DNA from: Myrmaecium sp. VS I D KN 1
Lineage: Eukaryota > Ascomycota > Dothideomycetes > Valsariales > Valsariaceae
Length of the DNA stretch: 64,000 bases
Assembly (NCBI GenBank): GCA_019775845.1
Contig: JADQAV010000038.1
Span: forward strand, 478,812 to 542,811
Direction of reading: 5' to 3'
Under the pieces are notes generated by a model. That model ran no database searches, was not told where the DNA came from, and saw nothing but the letters and a program-made list of their open reading frames with translations. Shown piece after piece: positions 24,701 through 35,439 of the stretch (position 1 is its first letter; each line of letters opens with the position of its first letter). A program made the translations under genes and the position numbers.

Positions 24701-24999
24701 CGCGCCACTACCACCCGGCTTCGCAGCCGCTCTTCGGCGGCCTTCCGCCGGGCCTTCCCGCGTCGGAGCAGGCCCTTATGGCCGGCGTCGGCACCGTCGG
24801 CGCCCCTGTGATGGGGACGGAGCCGGGCAACCGCGTCAACGAGGCGTTGGGCGGCGCACCGGTGGTAATGGGTTTGGGGGGGTATGAGATGGTGGGAGGG
24901 CCGCCAGGATTCCCAGAGGGGCACTTCGCGGGTGAGTTCTGGGGTGCTGGTGGTGGAGGTGGGCATGGTAGTGATGGGTGGCATGGGGGCGGGGCGTAA
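21793..24999 (+). CDS. Zn(II)2Cys6 transcription factor with fungal_trans domain
   Basis: Three exons (21793-22024, 22197-22914, 22977-24999) give 990 residues. The N-terminus has a Thr tract, then RACDNCRIRKSKCDGNKPCS; the six cysteines at 53, 56, 63, 69, 72 and 79 give CX2CX6CX5CX2CX6C, with the last one supplied by exon 2 (DCAYDDP). A basic linker and a short coiled coil (YVQELEKTVERLTALL) follow, consistent with a dimeric activator binding CGG half-sites. Residues ~240-560 form the fungal_trans regulatory domain (HFIHRPSFNQQFEDLY, ICYSYIALGLAASVRMGLH-like region, RVFWVLRTMDTYVTTILGLP). The C-terminal ~200 residues are Pro/Gln/His/Gly-rich and probably the activation region. Target genes cannot be told. 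Intron 1 splits the zinc cluster and has a weak GTTCGT donor, but only this splice restores the sixth cysteine. Confidence 0.88.
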
Positions 25000-25403
25000 G
25001 GAACCGCGCAGGGAAAGCGTGGCAGTTCCTTCTCTTCACGTCTCGTGCGTTGTGCCCTGTGTTTTCTGGTCGACTTTCTTCTTCGTCTTTTCGCATTGCA
25101 TTGGATCACCTCACGGATGGCGCATGGAGGAAATGTTGTGGCTCTTTGCATCTTTCCATTCAAATTACGACTTCTTTTGGATCCTCTTTCCTTTTCCCGT
25201 CTTTTGTTTGACGAGAAGACAAAAAAAAAAGCTTGGGTGAGACGGACGGACGGACGGGTGGGCACGCGCATCTCGTCTTGTCCTGTCTTATACTGTATTA
25301 TATTGTACGGCAACAGATGACTTCAATTACAGCAATATTATTGCTCTCATGATAGTTACGTACAGAGGCATGGATCTCCCTCGCTTGAAAATTCGATCTC
25401 ACA

Positions 25404-25535
25404 GATGCCTTGCTGTCTTTACGTGCCTTTATGACCTTGTGTGCCTTAGTGCCTTGGGGATGGCTTTATGCCTGGGGATGGCTTTGTGCCTTGACGCCTT
25501 GGAGGTGTCTTGATGCCCTGACGATCGATGCCTGA
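25404..25535. repeat. Degenerate minisatellite of TGCCTT units
   Basis: About ten variants of TGCCTT(T/G/A) separated by 4-12 nt, including GGGGATGGCTTT twice in near-tandem. Unit length varies, so it is an imperfect array. Confidence 0.6.
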
Positions 25536-26210
25536 TCACTTCCTGGAATATCATGTAGGTATTTACTTCTTTTTGCAAGTCAAAATGCATATCACACTCA
25601 TTTGAGGAGGTTGAAGGGAAGCCGAAGTGAGTGAGTGATTTTTTCTCTCTCTTCCTGCGAGTGATCGGCTTGGAGTTTTCTGCTTGCGGTGTGCTGCTGG
25701 TTTCACGGAAAGGGACGGGAACGGGGACGAGGGTACGAAAGATCTTCTTGTGTCTCGTGATGATGGTGATAGCGGTAGGTATGGATGGATGGATGGTTGG
25801 GAAGTGTGAAAGGATGGGACCGAATCAAACCGAACCGAACCCTATCCCGATACCGACACCGACCGGAGGAGGAAGAAGAAGAAGAAGAAGAAGAAGGCTC
25901 TGGTAAGTGCGAGCTGGCGCTGACAAACATGGGACGGAAACGTTTTATGAATGTCAGTCAGGGTCTTTTCATGTGTATGTGGGTCTGTCTCCTTCGTCGC
26001 ACGTGGAAGGGGGGGTGAGCCGTCGAGTTCCGGGGGGAGGACGCTCGGTTGGTTCGGAGCGCTCAGTGGTCAGTGGTCAGGGTAGCGGACGGGATGGGCT
26101 TTGAGATGCGTATCATTCGACTTGACTTCGACCTGTAGGAGGAGGAGTAGGTGGTGAACCATGTACAATATTAGAGGACGTTTGTTATTGCAGATATTGG
26201 CTTTATCCAT

Positions 26211-26250
26211 GCAGATGCAGATGCAGATGCAAGGTGCAAGGTGCAAGGTG
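26211..26250. repeat. GCAGAT and AAGGTGC mini-arrays
   Basis: About three copies of GCAGAT run directly into three copies of a GGTGCAA unit. Confidence 0.65.
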
Positions 26251-26534
26251 TAGAGGGAGAAAGTGGGCATTATCGCATGTCCTCATCGCTCTGTCATCGG
26301 TGCGACTCCCCCAGGCCTCTCTCATTCTTCTCTCTTCCCTCCGGTTGTTTGACTTCGCTCCATTTTCTTTTGCTTTTCTGCGTTGAATTTTTCTTCTCTT
26401 TTCCTTTTTTTTTTCAGTAGTAGTCACCACCAGATCAACCCTGCAAACGTCATCATCATTAGTTATCAAGCGAGTGCATGTTCCCATTTCCACGTGCTTC
26501 CGCCGGGCTTCTGCCGCCGGGTGATGCTGGCGAT

Positions 26535-26558
26535 GCTAGCACGCTAGCACGCTAGCAC
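26535..26558. repeat. Tandem GCTAGCAC x3
   Basis: Three perfect 8-bp copies, each containing the palindrome GCTAGC. Confidence 0.75.
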
Positions 26559-27413
26559 CCGTGAGTGACTGCACTAGCGCCCGGCACAGGCGAGCCGAGC
26601 GATTGTATGTGCTAGTCGGTGATGGGCCGGCGGCGTCCGGGGCGGGCCCGAGCTCGGCGGAAGCGATCGGATAAGCTCCGTCAGCGACAAGCAGCATCGG
26701 CCGTGCACTTCCATTTGCCTGACTGCCCAGGTGCCCAAGGCTGCAGTGTCCCATGGAAAGACGGGAAAAGTCCATGATTGACCGGGGCGGACCTCGCTCG
26801 GACTGGATGGAAGGAGGGGACCTGAAGGCCAAGGGTCCTTGTTCCCTTCCGCTGTTCTGCTTCCACGGCTCCCTATCGAATTCCGCAGTGGTGGTAAGTA
26901 CCTAGTGGCATAGGTAGGGACGATGTATGTAGTCACCGCGTCACCTGCCCATGACCTCATCCATCCATCAATCCCATCCAGTCCAGTCGTCCAGCTCGTC
27001 CCGTCGTCACCCTTTCGTGCCGGTAACAAGACCTTCGATGCGCATTTTCCCCCGACCCTGAGGAAATTCATCGACCAGGCTTCCATCCGACATTCCCGCA
27101 TCGTGACGGAGGAGGCATGACCGAACCATTCGTTCGAAACCGCTGGACTGACCTGCCTGCCCATCCCGTTTATTTAAACCGGCCATCCCATTCAACTTGC
27201 TCTGCTTTTTGTCTTTTCCATCATCATCAGTTCCGATCGGATTCACTCGACCGCTTGATACCCCAGAATCGATTCGCTTGCGAACCACTCCTAACCACCG
27301 CGCGCATACATACAATCACCCACTGCAGTTGAACTGCTTGCTTGATACCAACACCACTACACTCCTAATCATCTAATCTAATCGTCCACAAAGACACACA
27401 CCCATCGATACCA

Positions 27414-28074
27414 ATGGATTACGCCAACGCACCCGCCGCCAACGCGCAGTCCCGCAAGACCACCCGGGCCCTGACCGCGCTGAACAACTTCCTCCAGTGG
27501 ACGTCGGCCTTGATCGTCGGCGGCATCGTCTCCTGGTTCATCAAGGCGTACGACGGAGGCGAGCACATCATCTACTGGGAGGTCATCTCCTGGATCAACG
27601 TCGCCTTCTTCCTGCCCGCCCTCTTCGCCCCTGTCATCGGTCGGTACAAGGGCTGGTACGCGCCTTTGCACTTCATCTTCTCTTACCTGTAAGTCTTTCG
27701 TCGACAACCACCCCGACACAAGAAGAGTCAAGTGTACTGACACCCTTCACCCATAGATGGCTCACCGGCTTCGTCTTCGCCGCGCAAGACTACAGCTGGC
27801 GGACATGCCACCAGAGCTCTCCTGCCGGCGTCGGTCACTGCAGCCTGAAGTGGTCCATCGAAGCCTTTAGCTTCCTTGCCTTGTATGTGCTTCCTCTTTC
27901 CTTCTATGCTTCTCGCAAAGTACACATCACTAATCACCCCTTCGCAACAGCTTCTTCAACGTCACCGGCACCCTCCTCGAGGCCCGCATCTGGGACCGCA
28001 ACCGGTTCAAGACCCTGGCCGCGACCCGACCCGTGGAGAAGAACGTCGCTCGTCCCTCCGGCGAGACGGTGTAA
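27414..28074 (+). CDS. MARVEL-like four-helix membrane protein
   Basis: Three exons (27414-27688, 27757-27882, 27951-28074) give 174 residues. Four hydrophobic segments are visible: FLQWTSALIVGGIVSWFI, EVISWINVAFFLPALFAPVI, PLHFIFSYLWLTGFVFAAQD and AFSFLAFFFNVTGTLLEARI. The conserved AAQDYSW after helix 3 followed by two cysteines (SWRTCHQS, GHCSLKW) in the loop before helix 4 is the usual pattern of fungal MARVEL-domain proteins. Such proteins sit in the plasma membrane or secretory pathway and some belong to the Nce102/eisosome group, but this one cannot be assigned to a named member. Short basic N- and C-terminal tails flank the helices. The leader upstream is unusually long and repeat-rich. 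Confidence 0.75.
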
Positions 28075-29782
28075 ATAGCAAGAAGGCCCTTCGCTACTTG
28101 AGCCATCTGGTCTCACGTACATCCTGTGCTCGCCGCCCTCTGTGTTCCTTCCCCGACAGCGTCTGAGGCTGGAGCGTGCATGGAGGCAGGCGGGTAGGAT
28201 GTAATTCGGGAAGGATCGGATCTTGATAGTAGGACGATGAGACGATTCAAACCATACCGGTGATCTGCGATAGTACTGTAGAAAAGGGGAACGTTAATGG
28301 GTGGAAGGTGATCATGAGAGAAGTGATTGGCGATCATGGCTTTTACGGATAATGGCTTACGGATCTTACGACCTGTATGGGAAAAGAGGAGGATACCATT
28401 GTTGCTTTTTGTTTTTGGTTCGGATATTCCCCCCTCTCGTTTTGTTTTTGCTCTTCTGTCTCCGTTTGTGATGAGAACGAGATGGATTCATGATGGGATG
28501 GTATCGTGTATGGACTTAATAGATATTGTTGCTTTTTGTATTTGATGTGCTCCCTCGTTCAATCATCCATCTTCTGCCTCTGGAGATCAATGACCATATG
28601 ATTTTTCTTCATTACGCGTTTTTTTTTCTCTCCATGCGGATCATTGCCCTGTCGACAGTTTCTCGGCGCAAAAGCGGAGGTCGTTTCGCATTGTGATTTC
28701 CTCGTTGGCATGCAGTAAATATACCTACAGCTGTTGATCGGTCGTCAGGCGTTTCGGCTGCCTTCAGAGCCGGTCCTTTATCCCTCTGTTTCTTTCATGT
28801 TCGTTCTTCCATTTCATCCCCGACTGTCCGTCTATCAGGCCGTCTGTCCGGCCGGGCAGCTCTTCGTCTTGGCGCAAGGCAGACAAGGCTGCAGGTCTCC
28901 CCCCACCCCACCCCACGCAACCCCGCCCGCCCCATCCGAGCCGAACCGAGCCGAGCCGAACCAAGCTAACCTCCCATCAGCTAGAGCCGCGACGGAAGCC
29001 GTTTCACGTCTTCCAAACCCCGGTCGTCCATGTGCATTGCATCCCTCACTTGTGTGTGACATATCTCTTTTTTTCTTTTTTCTTTTTTTTTTTTCCTTTC
29101 GGAAAGACGTGCGCTCGATCGGTCACACCATCTGACCGAAAAGAGATGTGTGCAGGCTCGCGGATCTCGATCTTCTCTCTCGACTTTCTTTTTTCGATGG
29201 ATGTCGCCTGCTCGCTCACTCCATGCATCGCCATGTCATTCGACGGCCGCTGGATCGACTGTTCCGCGTCGTGACTCTCACCACCCCATCGTCGATGTGC
29301 ACCGATCCGCTTGTGAGTTAGTCCGCAATCCCACCCTGTAAACCTTGCGGTGCAGCAGCAGCAGCAGCAGCAGCTGTAGTAGAAGCGACCAGTGCAACCG
29401 GAGCCCACGGCCGTGACCGATGTAAAAAAGATGAGCTGAGCCAGTCAACCCAGCACCCCATGCCCGGTGATCGGTGATAGCGCCCCGTTCCGGGAGACAA
29501 GGAGGTGGGAGGGGGTTCGCAAACGCGGGGTCTCCCGTCCTCCTGTCGTGCGAGGCTGCCTACACATAGCCAGTACTTGGCCGGCCGGTAGAGAAGGCCA
29601 GAAGATTATTGATGTTGGCGGATCGAAGGCAGGGCGTTACGCCGAATAAGCACAGGCGCAAGTGCTTGTCAACACAGGCCCCTTGGCTTTCCCGCCGTAG
29701 CAAGTCAGCGTAATCCGCGTGCGGAACCCCACCGCAATCTCTCGCTCCCTTTATTATTTAGGGAGCACAAGACGCGCCACGT
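28075..29782. other. Convergent spacer between the MARVEL-like gene and a Zn2Cys6 regulator
   Basis: 1.7 kb between two 3' ends. T-rich tracts (about 29065-29097), CCGAR pentamers (about 28936-28963) and a (GCA)n run near 29352-29375 are present. No gene recognised. Confidence 0.6.
29352..29375. repeat. (GCA)n microsatellite
   Basis: Seven to eight uninterrupted GCA units outside any coding region. Confidence 0.75.
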
Positions 29783-32173
29783 TCAGATGCCCAAGAAGCT
29801 ATTCTCCAGCTCCCAGCTCATGTAATCCGTTGCCGCACTGGGGATCGGGAGCTGAAGCTGCGGCCAGAAGTTCGCCTGCGCGTCTGCCAGCGACGGATTG
29901 AAGGGTGCATATGTGTTCGCTTGGCTGGAGGCGTCATTGGGAATGGAGATGGGAGGCCAGAGTTGGGATCCCGCGGATTGAGACAGCGGTGGTGGGTGCG
30001 ACAGGGGATAGTATGTTGGCGTCTGCGGCTGTGGTGGAGGCTGCGATGGGCGCGCCTGATGCGGTCGACTAGACGGAGGATATGCTGTCGACGATGGTAT
30101 GGGCGGAGGAAGAATCGTCGGAGACGGCCATGGAAGCGAGTTTACAGGCGGTATAGGTGGCGCAGGTGGCTGTGTGTCTTGATTTCGAGGGGACGGCGCA
30201 GTCGATGGTGATTTTTCGATCGAATCACAAGCAGCACGCCGTGTCTCGGTCGGATCCCGATCCAACATACCCATATACTGTTTCCTCAATGTGGCCCACT
30301 TCACGATGAGGAACTGATACCAGTGAGGAAGAGCTCCTGTCTCGGTTGTGAGCGAACGGACAGCATCGGATACGCGGTCGAGGTAGAATTCCATCTTGAC
30401 AAGCGCTCGGGTAGTGTGGATGTTCCATGTAGGGAGGTTCGTGCTGGTGCATAACTTGTTCAGGAGGATGATAGAATAGTTCAACCAGCCCCATCTCGCC
30501 GTTGTCCAGGTGCGCATGGCCGAACGCGGCAGGGCAAGGACAGCATCGAGATAAGACTTCACATGCGCGAGGCACGTGATAAGGAAGTTCACTCGAGATG
30601 GAGCAAGACTGCGGGCCTGCGAGGCACCGTGGATGGCTACTTCATGAGTGAATGACTCCAGGATATGGTAAGTGAGATCATCCATTGCTAGGTATGCTTA
30701 GTCACTTCGGATCTCGTTCTGTACAGCGCGTGTGACTTACCACCAAAAGTGTCCAACCCGGGACCTGCGCGGTTCCATCCTCGACGCTGCGCAGAGAAAG
30801 CAGCGAGGTTAATCTCCATCTGCTCATCAGTCAATGGATGGACTTGGTCTGACTCGTTGTAACCGAAGACACCGCTGATGTTCTCGGCGTAGTGGACGCG
30901 CTCGAGCTGACGGGCGATGAACCTATCGGAAGGGACTTGATCTTCGGCTTCCAAGGAAGCCGCACAAGCGCTGAGGTAGGGCGTGTACTTCATCAAGAAT
31001 GGCTTTCTGGCAAGAATAGCATACCTAGGTAGTATTAGCTACATCGCCCGCTCAACCAGATGGAAAACACAGGAGGCTCACAGTGCTGTCACAACGTAAC
31101 ATCCGATAAACGCCCTCCGAGCGTCTGCAGGCCAGAAGTCCGGTCCCAGTGGCACTAAACCAGTTGCTTTCGCACCGATGACCTCGATATTCATCTGCTG
31201 TTGCTCGCTGCGGCGGGGTCTGCGATTGATTCCCAAGTCTAGGAGAATAGCAACAGCGAGAGATGCTACACGGTAGACTTGCTGTTTGCCGGGTTTCAGG
31301 TGGAAATGGAACCTTCATAAGTCAGCTCCGACGCTTTGAAGCGAACACTTATTATGGAGCACGATTTGACGAACCAAGAAAGATAGACTAATAAGCTCTG
31401 AAGTAGATCCATGCTCTTTTGGCCTTCCATGAAGACCCGTAGTGTGAGCACAGAAAGGAACTCCTTCTCCAGTGTCTCCTGCATCTGCGGATTTTCGAAA
31501 GCAGCGGAGACGAACATCGCACGGAGTAACATTGGCATCTCTTCAAGCATCCATTCGAGCGTAGTAGAGGGCGAGATAATGACATAGGGGAAGTTCGGCG
31601 CCATCAGCTTATATCGTTCCCACAAAGCCTGGGCTTCCGACAAAGACAGCAGCTTCTGGTCGATCATGTCCGGGCCACGCTCTTGCGGCATGATAGACGA
31701 TGACTGAGCGTAGGGTTCAGCCGGCAAGGTGTACCTTGGACGGAGCTCTGACGCTGCGGACAGTGACCTTCTGGGTGCAGTCTCTGGAGTAGTTGATCGC
31801 TCATCTGGCGTTTCACGACCAGAAGTTGATGCAGGCGGTTTGGAAGAAGACTTCCGATGCGCAGCAGACAAAAGATCGACGATGTGCTCGAGGTTTTGCT
31901 CAAGCTGACCAACTCGGCTGTTGAGTACTACCCAGCTTGGTCAGCCGAGATGCTCTATGGGGAGGAGCAGTCATACCTACACCGGCGCTTGCGCGGTCGA
32001 TGGGTTTCGGGGAAGATGCATTCTTCTTTCATTTTCTTACACCGCGCACATATTCCTGGCAAGTCACTGTCTACGCAGCGCGTCTTCTTCCTCTTGCATC
32101 CCACGCATGCTTTTTGGGCGTTGGGGGGCCGCGGCGGGTGGCCCTCGGCCTCCGCAGGCGCGTTGGAGGACAT
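29783..32173 (-). CDS. Zn(II)2Cys6 transcription factor
   Basis: Five exons (32173-31977, 31917-31375, 31312-31082, 31024-30741, 30687-29783) give 719 residues. The zinc cluster is at the N-terminus, ACVGCKRKKTRC then CARCKKMKEEC; cysteines 23, 26, 33, 42, 45 and 52 give CX2CX6CX8CX2CX6C. A basic PRKRR linker and a short coiled coil (RVGQLEQNLEHIVDLL) follow. The middle region (about 140-520) has the helical look of fungal regulator domains but is not a standard fungal_trans match by eye. The last ~150 residues are Pro/Ser/Gln-rich. The family groups with short-N-terminus Aspergillus-type regulators placing the cluster within 55 residues of the start; targets unknown. Exon 1 could end at 31983 instead, changing the joint from RRCSRVG to RRRVG; the GTATGA donor is preferred. 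Its 5' side faces a CCCCG-CGGGG palindrome. Confidence 0.85.
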
Positions 32174-33223
32174 TCAAGGGGACCGGCGAATTCAGTCACG
32201 CTCAACGAACATTGCAACGAGGCTTTGCATCCATTCCTCGGTCTTTCCCCTGAGTGATTCCTTGGATGATCGAGCTGCGGTGCTGCGGAAGTGTCGTGGT
32301 CACCGCCACCGCGCGGGTCCATTTTTCTGATGTCTTCCATCGGCATCGGAGGTCGGGAAAATCCCGCGCGCGCCGATTCTCCCGGGGCCACTTTGGTCGG
32401 CACAGGCGGCACAGATAAAGAACACCTTAGGCACCTCATCGAAGCCGCAAGTGAAGTCCTGGAGTGCTTCGTGTTATCCGAAGATATCGTACTTGTACTG
32501 GAAAGATGCCAAACCTTGCGGAAGCTGCTGCTGAACTTTGGCATTCCGATGGGACCCCGCGGCTGTGGCGCCGCCCATGCGAGCGATCCCCGACCGGGGA
32601 AAGCGGCGGGCATAACCGCAATCCTTCCGGTGCAGGGATTGCCCAGACTAACGAGATCGGGATATTCACCTCGCGACAGCAACTCCACGTCAAGTGGTCG
32701 CTGAGCACTGGGAGATCGTTCGTCGGCGCCGGTGTCAAGTTAGGTTTTGCTACTACTAACCCAGTAGTGCTACACCTCACGGTCTTGATGATTCTATGGG
32801 ATCATACAAGATTCACTCAACAATGCAATTGCCAGCCACTTGCGGAGCTATTAACATCAGATCTCTGCATATGCTGACTATCTAGATAGCGGTCTGTCTT
32901 TGTAGCGCTCCGTCCGAAGGTCAAATATCTGTTCTAGTTCAGCTCTTTTCACTACGGATGCGTGAAGCATGAGGGAAGTTTCCATTCCAAGTCCGTTGTC
33001 ACGCTTTCTACGGTTCAGTCTGTTTGTCACTGAACGCTGGAGTGTGAATCAAATGAACATCGCGCATGTTACATTTCCGATGCAGCCATTACAAGCGGTC
33101 CTTAAAACCAGCCTCCTCATGCATCCATCGCAGTCTACAACTCCCTACAGCTGATTCCTGCGCATCCTCCAAACCAACCATAACGGCAAGACTTCCTCAA
33201 ACTGTGGCTCTTTCCTCCTTGCT
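32174..33223. promoter_or_regulatory. Divergent promoter region with Gal4-type palindrome
   Basis: About 1.05 kb between the regulator (minus) and an orphan membrane gene (plus). The half nearest the regulator is GC-rich with several CGG/CCG triplets, the other half AT-rich. Confidence 0.45.
32588..32599. promoter_or_regulatory. Candidate zinc-cluster binding site, CCCCG-N2-CGGGG
   Basis: The 12-bp element has inverted CCCCG/CGGGG arms two bases apart, about 415 nt upstream of the regulator's start codon. Zn2Cys6 proteins bind paired CGG/CCG triplets, so it could be an autoregulatory or pathway site. This is inference from the motif alone. Confidence 0.3.
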
Positions 33224-34429
33224 ATGTGGAAGTCAGCTACCACAATTGGCAGCGGCTGGCCCACTTCCTACAGAGGCCCTCTCAATGAGCCGCATGTTGA
33301 AAGCAATATGTTCACCAGCATCCGCACTCGCGGTCATGAGCTGTGGAATCAGGTCTCTCATCCGCAGTTCGGTGTGCTGATTCCTTTCCTTGCCATATCT
33401 TGCTACGGTCTGGTCATGCACTTAGCGAAAAACGATTTTCTCAGCTGTCACGTTTTCAACGTCAAGACTGTCATTCCTTGGCTTCAATTTATTTTCTGGG
33501 CAGCGGTTTGCGTTCTTGTCCCTGTCGTCATAATCATTGCATTGGCTGGCTCAGCTATCCACTGGTATCGAACGGTACGGACACCGACCAAGACGTATCC
33601 AGACGTTATACTGATACCCGTCGACGCGAATGGAGTCCCCACGAAACCCAGAGTCCTATACCAATATCGCACCCGGTACGAGATCATCAGGACATTTCTC
33701 AACAGCATTACCCTTCCATGGCGTGCTCGATTTGAGACAGAAAAGATAAGGTTTTACATGACGGTTGGTCGCGGGAGACTTCTAATCGCTACTTGTCGCG
33801 CGAAAATGGTCGGCGCATGGGCGATTCTCCGGGAAAAAGCGATGAAGATGTGCAAAGTCACCGTCACGAAGGATGACCTCACTTGGGCTGGCCTCTGTCT
33901 CAACTTAAAGGTAAGCAACGCAGCCAAACTTACCTTCGACAAACTCTACGGGGTCTACGCGGATCAGCACCTCATCTGGACTCAGGTGGGCATCGAATGC
34001 TTCAACACCATGGACCAGGCTGTGTATGAGCTGGCGACCTCTAAGCACCGCAGGAGGGTGGAAGAGGTATGGAAGAGCGCGCTCGACTACCTCGCCGCCA
34101 CCCGCTCATCCGCGCAAGCCTCCCTCGTCTCATGGCACACGATCTCCCGGCAGCAGATCAAAGAGCGTTTGGACATCTTTACCATACGAACCTACGCCTT
34201 CTCACTCTTCTTGCTGCACCAGCTCCACACCGCTCCAAAGTACCTCAAGGAGGCCTTGGTCGGTGAGACCGTCAGCCCCGGCACCGCTTCAAAGTCCGAC
34301 TTCCTTCGCAGTCCGGGGGGTCTCGCTGCTTTGATCGTGCTACAGTTGCTCGTGGTGTATTACGACGGCAGAGTGTATATTCCGGGGGTCTGTGTCGCGG
34401 CGAACCTAATCGGTGTTATCATGTTGTAA
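33224..34429 (+). CDS. Unrecognised membrane protein, 401 residues
   Basis: A single open frame from ATG to TAA. Hydrophobic segments occur at about 47-68 (FGVLIPFLAISCYGLVMHLA), 83-113 (FIFWAAVCVLVPVVIIIALA) and 368-401 (ALIVLQLLVVYYDG and VCVAANLIGVIML), with a 250-residue basic, soluble-looking middle part. The protein ends right inside the last hydrophobic stretch. No family motif is recognised. A possible 75-nt in-frame intron (33911-33985, GTAAGC to CAG) could remove 25 residues; the read-through peptide looks like real protein so I keep one exon. It is divergent from the zinc-cluster regulator and lies at the edge of a sparsely populated stretch, so a lineage-specific gene is likely. 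Confidence 0.55.
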   Translation: MWKSATTIGSGWPTSYRGPLNEPHVESNMFTSIRTRGHELWNQVSHPQFGVLIPFLAISCYGLVMHLAKNDFLSCHVFNVKTVIPWLQFIFWAAVCVLVPVVIIIALAGSAIHWYRTVRTPTKTYPDVILIPVDANGVPTKPRVLYQYRTRYEIIRTFLNSITLPWRARFETEKIRFYMTVGRGRLLIATCRAKMVGAWAILREKAMKMCKVTVTKDDLTWAGLCLNLKVSNAAKLTFDKLYGVYADQHLIWTQVGIECFNTMDQAVYELATSKHRRRVEEVWKSALDYLAATRSSAQASLVSWHTISRQQIKERLDIFTIRTYAFSLFLLHQLHTAPKYLKEALVGETVSPGTASKSDFLRSPGGLAALIVLQLLVVYYDGRVYIPGVCVAANLIGVIML

Positions 34430-34848
34430 ATGCGGCGTGCGTTGCGATAGCATCTATGTTTACATTGGAGGGAAACATGGGCACTGGAACGATATGAACC
34501 TTGTTCTAACAACATTCAAATCTTTCAAACTTCATTATGGGAAAAAATTCAAAGTAAACTTAATCCAGTGGAAGATGGACGTCATAACCCTTGGAGAGTA
34601 TGATTGTTGATGATGTGAGCATGACTAGCAGAGTAACACTAAGCAGCGAGCGGCTTGATATTCTTGCGGCTGAAGGTGTAGCGTTAGACCAGGTGCCTCA
34701 GTTCGCTAATGCGTATTTGCGGAGTTGAAGCAGTGAAGCCCCCTCCTGATGCCTTGCTCTCTATGTCTCGAAGCCATTTAGCCTCTCCCAGTCCATATTT
34801 ATCAAAAGAATCTAACGCAGAAATTCCGCATTTTCTTCGATCATAAGC
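34430..34848. other. Convergent spacer between two orphan membrane genes
   Basis: 420 nt, AT-rich, no feature recognised. Confidence 0.55.
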
Positions 34849-35439
34849 TCACCGACTCTTCTGCTCATCCGTGACAATGATCCTCGACTGCACCGCCGCA
34901 CTAACAAGGACGCTCTGGATAGAGATATATTCGCCCATCCACAGCAGCCGCACCGCCGTCGTCCAGCTCAAGCACAGCAAGGCAAGCAGCTGGCAAACGA
35001 CCACCACCGCTCCAATGACCTCCTTCGTCCAGTCCTCGCTGGCGAGAACGCACGCACCGAAGCCGATCAACATGCCCGCCATGGAGCAACCAAGCAGGAC
35101 CGCGGCCGCGGTGACGGACCATCCGAGCTCGAGCTTGCCGCTCTCGCTGCGGGCGGGGACGTTGCGCGTTTTGGGCAGTCCCTCGGCGTAGCCGTCGGCC
35201 CAGACGTGCAGCGCGACGCTGAGGAATATGCAGGATACGTAGAGCACGCAGAAGGCGAGGCCGTGGAGGAGGGTTGGGTTGGTGCCGGCGCTGGCGAGCA
35301 GGCAGGCCATGCCGATTAGACCGACTGCTTGGACGGTGAGGAAGGCGCTTACAGCCTTGAGAATCGGTAGTCGTGTAAGCTTGTCGTTGGTTTCGAGCAT
35401 GCCTGTCTCGGCTTGAGGGAGGTCGTTGGGATTGCCCAT
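34849..35439 (-). CDS. Unrecognised four-helix membrane protein, 196 residues
   Basis: One exon from ATG to TGA. Hydrophobic segments at about 29-50 (AVSAFLTVQAVGLIGMACLL), 58-80 (LLHGLAFCVLYVSCIFLSVA), 106-131 (VTAAAVLLGCSMAGMLIGFG) and 139-165 (VIGAVVVVCQLLALLCLSWT) suggest four helices with both ends in the cytoplasm. The N-terminus is acidic, the C-terminus basic. It has the general shape of MARVEL/claudin-like fungal proteins but lacks their landmark residues, so no family is named. The neighbouring orphan gene is also membrane-bound and convergent with it. Confidence 0.55.
   Translation of the reverse strand: MGNPNDLPQAETGMLETNDKLTRLPILKAVSAFLTVQAVGLIGMACLLASAGTNPTLLHGLAFCVLYVSCIFLSVALHVWADGYAEGLPKTRNVPARSESGKLELGWSVTAAAVLLGCSMAGMLIGFGACVLASEDWTKEVIGAVVVVCQLLALLCLSWTTAVRLLWMGEYISIQSVLVSAAVQSRIIVTDEQKSR

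Larger units (their letters stand above)
25000..27413. other. Long intergenic region rich in simple repeats
   Basis: 2.4 kb without a gene. It contains a degenerate TGCCTT-based array (25404-25535), a GAAGAAG tract (about 25866-25896), a GCAGAT/GGTGCAA mini-array (26211-26250), three perfect GCTAGCAC copies (26535-26558) and a long pyrimidine/CA-rich leader from ~27170 up to the MARVEL-like gene. Confidence 0.6.

Noticed and set aside
34605-34680. TGATGAT and CTGA spaced like C/D-box snoRNA
   Set aside because: The boxes are not flanked by a terminal stem and no guide region is evident; chance is likely.
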